Of a stretch of 64,000 bases of DNA, positions 44,090-54,143 are shown piece by piece. Origin of the DNA: Nannochloris sp. 'desiccata' (Eukaryota; Chlorophyta; Trebouxiophyceae; Chlorellales; Chlorellaceae); contig JAGTXX020000011.1 of NCBI GenBank assembly GCA_019044685.2, positions 1,116,001 to 1,180,000 of the forward strand, given 5' to 3'. A model generated the notes under the pieces. It was not told the origin of the DNA and did not search any database. It was given only the letters and a program-made list of their open reading frames with translations. The position numbers and the translations under genes are program-made. Every line of letters starts with the position of its first letter. Positions within the stretch are counted from its first letter, which is position 1.

Positions 44090-47000
44090 ATGGTGACTTT
44101 TCGGGCCTCCTGTGCTACAGAAGCAATAAAGGTGTCATTTCAGGCCCCCGCAACTACCATCTGGACTACACAGAGACTATCTAAAAGGGATATTCAACCA
44201 TCTCAGCGACGTCTTACTTCTAGATACCTCGTCAGAGCAGGCCCCCTCAAAGGCCCAACTAGGGATAACGATGCACCACGGGCGAGCTTACTTCCTGCAG
44301 GCAAACGACAAGCCCGTGTAGAGCTTCCTGCCCTCTTTATAAACGTGTCAGCAGGCGACATTGCCTCGACCCTTGGCGATGTCGCAGCAGCTGTCGCCGG
44401 TGGTGCTACAGCAGTCGTAATAACAGAGACAGCTGACGGCGGAGCAGCACAGCTGTATGAAACTGCTCTTGCAGTCAAGGAAATGCTCCGTGGAAGGGCA
44501 GCGTTGCTTCTTTCTGATAGAACTGATATTGCCAACGCCATCGACGCTGAAGGTGTTCTACTTTCTTCCTCTGGCTTGCCTACAGTAGTAGCTAAAAACA
44601 TGCTACAGAACACAGGATCTCTTGTGGGTAGAGCAGCAGCGGATGCAAGTCAAGCTGTGCAAGCTGCAGCAGAAGGTGCAAGTTTTATTGTCTTGCAGCC
44701 AGATGTCGCAGCAGTGCAGGCGGCACAGCAGCAACAAATTAGCGGGAGCAGCGTCCCTTTAATCATTGATTTCCCTGCAACAACGAGCAGCAACAATCTG
44801 GATAGGACACGTCTTCTCCCTCAGCTTTTAGCTGCTGGGGCGAACGGCATTGCTGTCCCTTTAGCAGAATTAATCCCAACTGGTAGTGCTACCTCGGCTG
44901 CTGGTGCGTCTCCCCCAGGTGATGGATTCTCTTATAGCGATGCAGCCAAAGCTATTATTAGCACCCTAAAATCATATGCAAATACCCCTTCTTCCAGAGA
45001 GAGACTATCAGCATCTGTGCTCGATAGCGGAACCTCCTCTGATTCTGAATTTGAATTTGGTACTGTAGCTGGCAGTGCAGCAGCGGCCCCTCCTGTCGCT
45101 CAGCTCTCCCAGCTCCTCAGCGCCAGTCGTGAAGACGCTATCGCAGCAGAAAAGGAGGTTATAACGCGTTTAATAGAATTTTTAGAGACTTCCTGCCCTG
45201 CATTAGAGGAAGTAAGCTTGCTACGGGATGCTGTTGACCAACTAGATGAGCTGTTTTTGTTAGTGATTGTAGGAGAATTTAATAGTGGGAAGTCTGCTGT
45301 TGTTAATGCGTTGCTGGGCTGCCGTGTTCTCTCTGAAGGTATCTTACCTACTACAAATGAAATATCAGTATTGAAGTGGGCAGATCCGGAAGATCCTCGA
45401 GGAGAACGATCTGAACAGGTAAGCCAAGCTCAAATAAATATGAAGAAATTTCCGTTGTTTCTCTCCTCGCTCTTTACTTGTTCACTATATCTAAAAATTT
45501 GCAATATTCTCTCTGATGCTCTTTTTGATCTTACACTACTATTAGCTTGCTAACCCTTGCTATCTTCCCCCCCCCCCCCCCCCCCCCTTTTTTTTTTCCC
45601 TAACTAAAGACGGCAGACGGTTTGTTCACTAGACACATCAAAGCTGACCTTCTGAGAGAGGTGAATCTAGTCGATACACCAGGCACCAACGTAATCCTTG
45701 GTCGCCAGCAACGTCTTACTGAAGAATTCGTACCTAGATCTGACCTGGTCCTTTTCGTCATGTCGGCAGATAGACCATTTACAGACTCTGAAGTACAATT
45801 TTTGAAGTACATTCGACAATGGGGCAAGAAAGTGGTCTTTGTAGTGAATAAATGCGATTTATTAGCGAGCGAAGAGGAAATTGCAGAGGTTGTTGGATTT
45901 GTGAGCGATAATGCTGCGAGGGTGTTAGGGGTAGAGGGGGCTAAAGTGGTGCCTGTCTCGGCTCGATTAGCGACTGAAGCTAAATTATCTTCAAAAACCG
46001 CTGGACATGAAGATAGTCCTGATGCATTGACTTTGACAGAACAAAAACAACTAGCGAAAGATCAACGATGGCATGCAAGTAGGTTTGAAGGTCTAGAAGG
46101 CTACGTGCGTGACTTTTTGCTTGGCACCGGGGTAGAAAGTTCAGGAGAGAGTGTGAGATTAAAATTAAAAACACCGTTGTCTGTAGCGGAAGCCTTACTA
46201 GAAGCTGCTGTGTCAGCATTAGAAGCTGAGGCGGAAGTTGCACGTGCCGATGCATCTTCTATAGGTCTGGTACGCTCCCAGTTGGATAACTTTAAAAATT
46301 CAATGGGAAAAGAGGGCCAATTACAACGAGATGAGGTTTCTAAAAAGCTCTCGGGTATTGCAAATAGAGCTGCTGCCGTTATAGACGCCACTTTAACCCT
46401 GTCAAATTGGGATTCTTTGTCTCGATATATATTAGGAAGTAAGAATAGCAGTGTCTTACCGCCTGTCGCGTCGTTATTCCGTCAGGAAGTGCCCAAAGAT
46501 TCAGCTGCAGCACTGGCAGCGGTCGTGAAAGAGCACTCTGTATGGATACATTCAAATTGTCAGCGACAGGTGGATAACTACCGTGGCTTTGCCGCAGAGC
46601 GTTTAGCTTCTTTAGGAAAATCTTTTGATGAGTTGGAAGATGTAGAAGCTGCAGAGCTAAGGAGAGATCCAGAGGCGAGGAAAAGATGGAGGCAAGTGAG
46701 AGCGGCTGTGGTGGTCGAGGGCAATGACGATAATGCTTCTATGGCCAATACGAGAGATGAAGGATCATCATCAACAAGTACAGCTCTCGCTGCTGCAAGT
46801 GCATTTGATCCTGGAGCAACTGAAGCTTTATTGGAAACAGATGTTAGAGAGGCGGTGTTGAGCACCGCGAGCACTGCTGCCGGCGCTGGTGCATTTGGCA
46901 TCCTACTCACCACTGTATTGCCAACGACAGTAGAGGATTTGCTTGCTCTGGGCTTGAGCGCTGCTATTGCGTATGCTTCGGTGTTGAATCTACCTTTGAG

Positions 47001-47247
47001 AAGGGCTGAAACCAAGAAGAAGGCTGAATTGGCAACAGAAGCTGCTGCTACCGAGGTAAAGATCAGGATGGAGCGTGAGCTTCAATCTGCGTTGCAACAA
47101 TGCGAAGGGGAAGTGATGTCCTTTATTGAGCCTCTTGAGGAGCTTGCGGCTGAAGCTGCTGACAAAGCCGATGCTGCGGTTGCGAAGGTGAAGGCTTTAG
47201 CAGCAGAGGTGGCTGAATTGCAGATGAAAGTCGCAAACGTTGAGTAG
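44090..47247 (+). CDS. FZL: FZL-type plastid dynamin-like GTPase
   Basis: FZL is a dynamin-like GTPase of chloroplast membranes that shapes thylakoids. Exons 44090-45418 and 45610-47247 (phase 0) give about 988 aa. The upstream frame to 44072 lacks ATG. The N-terminus has a Ser/Arg/Thr-rich transit peptide. A thiamine-phosphate-synthase-like barrel fragment follows (ALFINVSAGDIASTLGDVAA; ASFIVLQPDVA), as in plant FZL. The GTPase has G1 (VGEFNSGKSAVVNALLG), G2 region (LPTTNEISVL), G3 (VDTPGTNVILGRQQRLTEEF) and G4 (NKCD). Helical stalk regions come next. Two hydrophobic segments (GAGAFGILLTTVLPTTVEDL; LSAAIAYASVLNLPL) form the membrane paddle. The intron contains 21 C and 10 T in a row. CURT1, another thylakoid-shaping gene, lies 290 bp away, convergently. 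Confidence 0.93.
45419..45609 (+). other. FZL intron containing a C21-T10 tract
   Basis: The donor is GTAAGC at 45419 and the acceptor CTAAAG before 45610. The tract at 45567-45597 is 21 C followed by 10 T. The acceptor is unusually close to a CTAAC branch-like motif, so another AG could be used. Phase 0 joining supports the one given. Confidence 0.7.
45567..45597. repeat. Poly-C/poly-T homopolymer
   Basis: Twenty-one C followed by ten T, in the FZL intron. Confidence 0.9.
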
Positions 47248-47538
47248 GTCTCTTATTTCTTTTGTGTGCGTTCAAAACTGTTTTTTTTTTTTTTTTTTTG
47301 CGGCTTTACGATGTTATTTAAAAGTAAAGATTGATTCAGCAGTCAATTCAAAAGCAGGATAAAGATTCTTTTGCACCACGGCATGAAAATCATCACACCC
47401 TAGGCAGACAAATAATGGATAATGGGTGTATTTCACTAATGAAATTTAAAGCGCACAATGAAAGAAAATCCCATTTGTATTCATTTCACTGTTGTAGCTA
47501 GGTAGAAAAGGAAGGAATATGTAGAGAGAGCATTGCAT
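47248..47538. other. Convergent 3' region between FZL and CURT1
   Basis: It holds a run of 19 T at 47281-47299 and otherwise nothing recognised. Both genes' 3' UTRs must lie here. Confidence 0.5.
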
Positions 47539-48332
47539 TTACAAGTCTCCGGAGACCTTCTTCTTCAAGGTCTCAATGTCCTGAACAAGCTCCTCACGGG
47601 AAGACTTGAAGAGGAGGTATCTGTAGGCAAACCATCCAGAGTAGCCAAGGCCGATGAGCTCGAAAAGCTTGGGGAGGAGGGGGAGTCCGTTGACGGCGTT
47701 GATGACGGTGCTAGACAACCAGATGGCGGAGAAAGCAGCAACGGAGTAGATGATGAAAGCGGGCTTGTTCTCGACCTTCTCCCACTGCAAAAAATAAAGA
47801 AAATGAGAAATAAAAAAGTACGTGAGCAACCGAGGAGTTCGGGACATCTTGGATGTGTGGGTAGCAAGAAATTAATGCGATAGCAAGCCAATTGAGAGAC
47901 AATTATCACCCATCGAAGCTTTGCTCATCTGACTTATCGACCCAGACGTGCAAGCAATTAAGGATAGTAAAAGATCGGTTGGTGGGTGGGCATCTTGCTT
48001 TGCTGATTTGCCACTTCTTTTCTTCATTTAGCTTACCTTATCCTGAAGATCCTTGACAACCTCTTCAACATCAACGTTTCCGTCGGCAGCAGCGCGGACA
48101 GTGAAGCGCTGAGCGGCCTTGGTCACCTGCAGTGCAGCAGCACCCAAAATTAAACTATGATCTTGGCCAAAATCCAAAAATCCAAGCACCCATCAAGGGA
48201 TATTTAGTTTGATCGACTTACCAAAGTCTTCTGGACAACGGGCTTGCCAACGAAGGTGCGGGCAGTGGTGCGGTTCAAGGAGAGGACACCACGGGCCATG
48301 ACGGCCTGAGCAACGACAGTCTGAGCAGCCAT
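47539..48332 (-). CDS. CURT1: Thylakoid membrane curvature protein CURT1
   Basis: CURT1 proteins oligomerise at grana margins and bend thylakoid membranes. Exons 48332-48222, 48126-48037 and 47784-47539 (all phase 0) give 148 aa. The transit peptide (MAAQTVVAQAVMARGVLSLN) is rich in Ala, Val and Arg. The mature protein opens with an amphipathic helix (EEVVKDLQDKWEKVENKP). Two membrane spans follow (AFIIYSVAAFSAIWLSSTVI and PKLFELIGLGYSGWFAYRYL). A C-terminal amphipathic helix (REELVQDIETLKKKVSGDL) closes it. This four-helix layout is diagnostic. The stop codon overlaps a TGTAA sequence. Codon usage is strongly biased to C-ending codons, as in highly expressed genes. Confidence 0.95.
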
Positions 48333-48834
48333 TATGATTAAAGAATCAGATCAAAGTGTGGAAGTTGATGGGTGAATTTGGAATCGGTAAAGGCCTTAAC
48401 GCAGAAACTTCTGGCATTTTTTTTCAAATGCCCAAAATTCCTGGGTCTAGCTAGATCACTCGATTGTGTTCGAATCCTCGAATGAAGTCTCCCTACACCT
48501 GGTTAGCTGTGAAGGCAGACAGAGGAAGACCAACTGTTCATCCCGTTGCTGGGAACATGGTGCCGCCAGAAGAAGAGGGTAATTGCTTTGGGACTCCAGT
48601 TGCCCCCAAAATAATTTTCTTCTCAGCAACGCCTCGGCGGCGGTCTGGCATCAAAGCTTGGATCAGAAAATATTAATAGGCTCGCCATTGTCCTCAAATA
48701 AATTTATTTATCATTTAAAAACAATTAATTAGTGGAGAATATATAAAGACTGATAGACCCATTGCATTGTTCATCGAAACATTCAGATCACATTATTTCA
48801 GGAGTCAATCTCATTACTTATCTATTGGAAAAGA
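48333..48834. promoter_or_regulatory. Divergent region, CURT1 (-) and ER saposin-like gene (+)
   Basis: This 502 bp segment holds no credible ORF. A tRNA T-loop-like sequence (GTTCGAATCC) near 48468 is not accompanied by a fold or A box and is not called. Confidence 0.4.
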
Positions 48835-49667
48835 ATGAAGGCAATGTCTAGCCTTCTCAGCTCCACTTTTATACTAGCAATACTCGCACTCCAATCAACC
48901 AATGCGGAACCTCCGAAATTTTATCCTCGAAAAGAAGATGTCAAATTCATCAAGTGTGATGTGTGCCGCTACCTCGCTATTAATGCCTATGAACAAGGAC
49001 GTGAGCTAGTCCTTGGGAAACAAGCATCAGGTGAGAAAGTATCTGAAGAGGACGTTATTGAGCTTATGGAAAAGCTCACCACAGCATGGAGACCTGAAGG
49101 AGAATGGATCACAGCTCTTCATCTAACAAAATCTCTAACTGGCAGCAAGCTGTCGGTGAAAAATATGGAGCGACAGGGCGAGTGTGGGGAAGCATGTAAA
49201 ACTATAGAGAGAGCAGCACAAGAGGTGATGGGAGAGCATGATACTGATGTAGCTGAAGCGGTGTATGTGGTAAGTCTCCGTATAGAAAATAGTACAGCCT
49301 TTATTTTTTTTTGAACCACTGTACACTCTCCCTTCTTCTTCTTCCTGTTTTTCTTTTGCAGCAAAAGCATGATTCCCTTAAGGCATTCACCACGTGGCTT
49401 TGCGAAGACTTAACCAAGGCATGTTCGTCAACTTCCCAAATCCCTTCTTTACCATCTGGACACAAAGCCTACCCAAAATTTCAAGTCATGGCCCCTGATG
49501 CGCAAAATATCGACAGAGTAATGGGTCAGATGGCTGATTCAGGATTAAAAGGGCAAATGTATAGTAGAGAAGAGTTGATGGAGAAGTATATGGGAGAGAT
49601 GGGGATGGACGCAGATGATCTGGGTGGGATGGGAGGAATGGGAGGCTTAGGGAAGGATGAGCTTTAG
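48835..49667 (+). CDS. ER-lumen saposin-like protein of the MSAP/canopy type, ending KDEL
   Basis: Exons 48835-49269 and 49362-49667 (phase 0; donor GTAAGT, acceptor TTTGCAG) give 246 aa. The signal peptide is MKAMSSLLSSTFILAILALQ. The mature part begins with KCDVCRYLAINAYEQGRELV, a Cys-x2-Cys helix typical of saposin-like and canopy proteins. Further Cys occur at GECGEACK and WLCEDLTKAC, enough for three disulfides. A Gly/Met-rich tail ends in GKDEL, a genuine ER-retention signal. Plants have close relatives annotated as TLR4-regulator/MIR-interacting MSAP-type proteins. A role in ER folding of secreted clients is inferred. Confidence 0.85.
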
Positions 49668-49781
49668 AAGGATATTGAAATGTGAAGGGCGGGCGGTGGT
49701 GGCTAGCTTTGGAGAGAAACATTTTTAAGAACAAGAACGAGTCTACCAGCGCCAGGATGAATTATTTATATTATACCAACG

Positions 49782-49786
49782 TGTAA
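49782..49786 (+). terminator. TGTAA poly(A) signal, MSAP-like gene
   Basis: TGTAA lies 115 nt after the stop codon and before the ATP10 start. Confidence 0.4.
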
Positions 49787-49876
49787 TTTAGATAAGATCT
49801 ATACAATCAAATTGGGCAATTCACAACTGGCGCAAAAGACATTGATCAAGGGGGTGATTTGAAATCATTTTTAGAC

Positions 49877-50962
49877 ATGTTGAGGCAGCTACGCCAAGGC
49901 CAACGGCGATTTGCACCGCTGGGAGCACTAGCAATTGATGCATTTGATATGCAGCAGACGAGAGGAATGAAGCTTTTTGAGGTGCAGTAATGATCATTAT
50001 AAAAATGTTTCACATCTTGCCAAGAAGAAAAAGTGATCACTTGTTGTCATAATAATTCGCAGATATTCAGCAAGGAACGGAGAGCAGAGCGTAAAGCGAA
50101 ACTCAAGGTCAGTTCATTGCTTGACAATTAGCTATCTCTTCAACTGTATCCTCCACCAATAAAAAGTCCCGCTCCGCCTCAACTGACGCTCACCGCCAAT
50201 TTCTCCTCCATCAATAATATTTCACAGGATGACATGCAGCGTGGCTATTTCGACGACTTTAGAGATTTCAGAGACAGTCAAGGCAAGGTATTCCACTCTC
50301 CAACTCGCCTTATCCCCGCAGCAGCAGCCCCATTGTTCCCTCAAATAACTCCGTTAACTTCTGACGGCACCCCTCTTTCCTTCCCTTTCACTGGCACTGG
50401 CGCCCCTGCCGCTTCTTTGGTCTGTATAGCGTTTCGTGCTGGAGCTCAAGAGATGATTGAAGCATGGGCTGTGCCATTTAGCCGAGCTGCTGCCCATCAG
50501 CTAGAACCACAACAACAACCACAACATTAACAACGAGAACAGCAGCCTACTTCTACTTCTGATTTCTCCACTGACAATAATACACTTGCCCTCGTAGAGC
50601 TGGCGCTGATAGAGTCTATAGTGATGGGTGTCTGGCCATTTCGAAATGTATTGATGAAGAATGGGGGTGCGTCACAGGGCAAATATTCTATGAATGCAAC
50701 ATATTTATATCACTTTGTTCGAGACACAGAAAGTATTCGAAACGCATTGCAAATGACAAACAGGTTAACAGGGTATGTATATTTACTAGATTCTCTCGGT
50801 CGAGTGCGGTGGAGAGGTAGTGGCAATCCTAGTAGTCAAGAACTAAATATGCTTTTACAGTGCTCCCGTCAACTCCTCTCTGAAGAAGAAGGAAAAGAAA
50901 AAGAAAAAGCCACTGCCCCAGATTCTGTATCCGGCACCCCAGATACAGCAGGTAGCAATTAG
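49877..50962 (+). CDS. ATP10: Mitochondrial ATP synthase assembly factor ATP10, with in-frame TAA
   Basis: ATP10 helps insert subunit 6 into the F0 part of the mitochondrial ATP synthase. Exons 49877-49981, 50063-50107 and 50228-50962 keep phase 0. The presequence (MLRQLRQGQRRFAPLGALAI) is basic and amphipathic. Family motifs are RGYFDDFRDFRDSQGKVF, ASLVCIAFRAGAQEMIEAW, then PFRNVLMKN, FVRDTESIRNALQMTNRLTG and YVYLLDSLGRVRWRGSG. A Gln/Pro-rich insert (EPQQQPQH) separates the halves and contains TAA at 50528-50530, in frame with both. The reading frame continues without shift as QREQQPTSTSD. A CAA-to-TAA change, an assembly error, readthrough or gene death could explain it. No GT-AG intron removes it cleanly. 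Confidence 0.85.
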
Positions 50963-51004
50963 TAATTCTACAGATTTAAATGAATCTAATGAGGTATACG
51001 TGTA

Positions 51005-52057
51005 TTACATCATCTTTAATGTGGTATCTGTAATCATCTTCATTTCTAATCCATTTTCTTCAGCGATCCTAGCACTAGCCAATCCATCCAATAATAAATG
51101 AATTGCCACCTGGCCCTTTGAATTTTCTTTAATCTTGTTTTGTGTATATTCCCCAGCACAGCCTTGCAAGGCAAGGCCATAGCCCCCATTCCCTTGGATT
51201 TTGTTACCCACAACCACAGGTTCAGCGCCATCGCGCACCAGAACGCCATGCTGTTTATTACTTTCTATCGAGCAACCTTGAATTTTTGGCGCTCCAGGAG
51301 TACCGTCAAGGTCTGAAAATACCATTACTCCACTACGAGCACAGTTTTTAAGAGTACAATTACGAATTTGTGGTTCCCCACCTTCTATTCCGATGCCACT
51401 ACCAGTTTCACTAGATATAAAACAGCCGTCAATAATTGTACTACTGCCACAATTTATTAATTGAACTGCATAGTTGTTGGCGATTGAATAGCTGTTATGT
51501 TTGATTAAAATGGGTCCTTTAACTGCTGCACCGTCTACAGTGCAAACTAGAGTGCTTTCATACGGTTGATCAGTCTCCCAAATGATTTCAACACCTTCTG
51601 ATCCGGGTGAAGAAGGAGAAGGAGAAAAAGCAGCACTAACTGTGGTGAGGGTCACGGCTTTGTTTAGTATAACACGTTCTCGATACATTCCAGGGCTTAG
51701 AAGGATTGTATCTCCATCGTTAGCTAGTTTCAGTGCTTCTGCTATAGTTTGAACGTCTCCTTGGCCAACAGTGATTATGGTTTCTGCTGCTCTGGAAGGT
51801 GGTGGAGGTGGTGCTACCATCAGCAACGGCACCGACCATATTGTTAATGAGATGCTGCCCAAGATATTCCGTCTGCTAGGCGATGGATCAGATGTATTTT
51901 TGGATCTGCTAATATTGCATTGGATAGATGATCTTGCTGGTCTTTTTCTAGAAAAGACGCTGCAGAGATTGTGCACATCCTCCAAGTTTTGATTAAGATC
52001 GAGTGATCGATAACTTTCAACGCGATGGCTGGTATAGCAAATTGATAGTGGAGACAT
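51005..52057 (-). CDS. Right-handed beta-helix protein, probably thylakoid lumen
   Basis: This intronless 350 aa protein starts at ATG 52057. The first part is Ser/Arg-rich (NISRSKNTSDPSPSRRNILG). A twin-arginine motif (SRRNILG) precedes a hydrophobic stretch (SISLTIWSVPLLMVAPP) and a likely AxA-type cut near SRAAE. That bipartite layout suggests Tat import into the thylakoid lumen. The mature protein has parallel beta-helix (pectin-lyase-like, NosD-like) repeats: ALKLANDGDTILLSPGMYRE, IIDGCFISSETGSGIGIEGG, IRNCTLKNCARSGVMVF and IQGCSIESNKQHGVLVRDG. Such folds often bind polysaccharides, but no catalytic residues are evident. Function unknown; lumen location is inferred from the signal alone. 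Confidence 0.75.
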   Translation of the reverse strand: MSPLSICYTSHRVESYRSLDLNQNLEDVHNLCSVFSRKRPARSSIQCNISRSKNTSDPSPSRRNILGSISLTIWSVPLLMVAPPPPPSRAAETIITVGQGDVQTIAEALKLANDGDTILLSPGMYRERVILNKAVTLTTVSAAFSPSPSSPGSEGVEIIWETDQPYESTLVCTVDGAAVKGPILIKHNSYSIANNYAVQLINCGSSTIIDGCFISSETGSGIGIEGGEPQIRNCTLKNCARSGVMVFSDLDGTPGAPKIQGCSIESNKQHGVLVRDGAEPVVVGNKIQGNGGYGLALQGCAGEYTQNKIKENSKGQVAIHLLLDGLASARIAEENGLEMKMITDTTLKMM

Positions 52058-52152
52058 GATAGTTTACAATAATTTAAAATGTCTGAGTTTTATCAAAACA
52101 TTTCATTTTCTAAGTCTTTTTAGCCAGCTAACTCTTTCACCGCTATTTTGTT

Positions 52153-54143
52153 TCAAGAAGCAATAAATTCTTCCCAATTAGCCTTCAACCAGGCTTCACA
52201 CTCATCTTTACTTCCTTTCGGATTTCCTAATTGCCAATCAACTATTTTATCCATTAATTTTCCCAAAGCAGGCCCACCCTGTTTCATCCCGACTGCAGTC
52301 ATCACCTGCTTACCGTCCATTAAAGGCTTCCACTGCCAACAATCTGCAATTCCAAAGGCCTCCGCAGCAGCTACAAGCTCTTTACACACCTCAAGACGTG
52401 CACTGACTGCATGGCTTGATGTCATCGTAAAAGAACCGCCGCCGCCGCCATCAACACCGTCAGCGCTGCTGTTTGTAATTTTCAAAGCGCTGCCAAGCTC
52501 GGCCTCTGTCACCGCCGCCTCGGCTACTCCAGCTGCCGCCTCTGCAGGGTCTACACCCAAGGGACGTGCTTCTGGAGCAGGGAGGAGCGCTGAAAGAATG
52601 GTACCAAGTCTCCATAAATTCTTCAAATCTCTAATACAACGGCCAAGAGCCACACGAACATCTACATAGTCATTGCTACTACTGCTATTGTTCCCGAGCT
52701 GGCGATGGACACCTAAGAGCCTGGGAGCTACAGTATGCAACGTATCAATCAACTCCACATCTTTCGCCTTCCATTTCAACGAATCTCGAATTACATGCGC
52801 TGCCATCGATTGCGTTCTCCCCTTTGGCCCCAACACAGTACATCTTCTCAAGGGCAACAGCAACGCCGCTAATAACAACAACCTTCGATCTTCCAACGAC
52901 AATACTTCCGCCTCTGCTACGTCCTTGTCCTTCCATGCAGCAAGTATATCGTATGCAGCAGTGAGTAACGCTGTCCCTGCTGCAGCAAACTCATCAGTTA
53001 CATCAGCGGTCGCGGATGGGTGCACTTCAAACACTGCTTCAAAGAGTCGTAATTGCCTCAACACATCAACCGCAGCCACAGGATCCGGCCCATTTAGCAT
53101 TCCATCAAGCTCAGTTCCAATCCTCTCCCTACTCACTTTATGTCCCAACATCTCCCGCACGTGCGCATCTCCAGCTGCGGCCAATAAACTTTCTTCCAAT
53201 TCAAATCCAAAGCGGGAAGAAAATCTTACTGCTCGCAAAACACGCAAGGGATCGTCCATAAATGTCTCTTTAGCAGGTAATGGGGTTCTAATTATCCCAC
53301 TACGTAAATCTTCCAGCCCTCTTCCAGTGAAATCTTCAATTGTTCCGTGATTTATATTATAAAACATGGCATTAATAGTGAAATCTCTGCGGAAAGCATC
53401 TTGTTCTGGCGTTCCAAACTCCATTGTGGGTATTCTACTATGATGCGCGTACTCTTCTGACCGTAAATTAACTAAATCAATCCACAGACCACGTACACGC
53501 ATTCGCGCAGTTTCTAAATGCTTCGACTGTTCAGGATTGGACATAATGACTGCTACATGATGAGTTTCTTGGCCGTGTGCTTTGAGGTAAGCGTTGACAT
53601 GATCTGCGAATTGTTTGCCGAGCATGTCGTCAAGAGCGATATCTATGTCGAGAGATTCACGACCCATGAGTTTATCACGAACCCAGCCACCAGCACATCG
53701 CATTGTGGTGGCTAGCTTGGCCTAAAATTAATATTGAAGGTGAAAGGCGGGGAGATGAGTTTTAATGTTTTAAAATAAAATCAAGTTTTCCCTCCAATGG
53801 GGAGGAAGAATCTTACTTCTGTCATGGTAGCTATTAGGTCATTGAAAAGACCCTGTTCAATCTCTGTGAGCTCAATATTTTCCTTGATTGGAGGCATATT
53901 AAATACCGCTCTTGCTCCGACCCGTCTAGTATACCCTTCTGGCAATATTGGGAGTGATTCAATACTTGGCGTGCTGTTTAGACTAGTTGAAAAGGTTGTA
54001 AAGATGCTGCGCCGGAGATTTAAAGGGGTGCACGGGCAATTTCTAAGATTAATTAGTGAATTTTGCGTTGATGTTGGAGTATAAATCAGGCACCCACGCT
54101 GATACAGACCAGCACTCGCTAGTCTCATTAATGACGCAAGCAT
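52153..54143 (-). CDS. CCA tRNA nucleotidyltransferase
   Basis: This enzyme adds the 3'-CCA to tRNAs in nucleus, mitochondria and plastids. Exons 54143-53817 and 53721-52153 (phase 0; donor GTAAGA, acceptor AATTTTAG) give 631 aa. The N-terminus (MLASLMRLASAGLYQRGCLI) is a mitochondrial or dual-targeting presequence, with an internal Met near residue 83 that could give a cytosolic form. Class II features follow: RCAGGWVRDKLMGRESLDID with the DxD metal pair (DIDIALDD), FGTPEQDAFRRDFTINAMFY, LEDLRSGIIRTPLPAKETF and DDPLRVLRAVRFSSRFGF. The C-terminal helical part is long, with a Gly/Ala-rich low-complexity insert. All catalytic motifs are intact. Confidence 0.93.

Noticed and set aside
48464..48676. 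tRNA T-loop-like GTTCGAATCC and a 70 aa frame
   Set aside because: No A box, no acceptor stem and no anticodon arm could be drawn; the ORF overlaps the CURT1 promoter.
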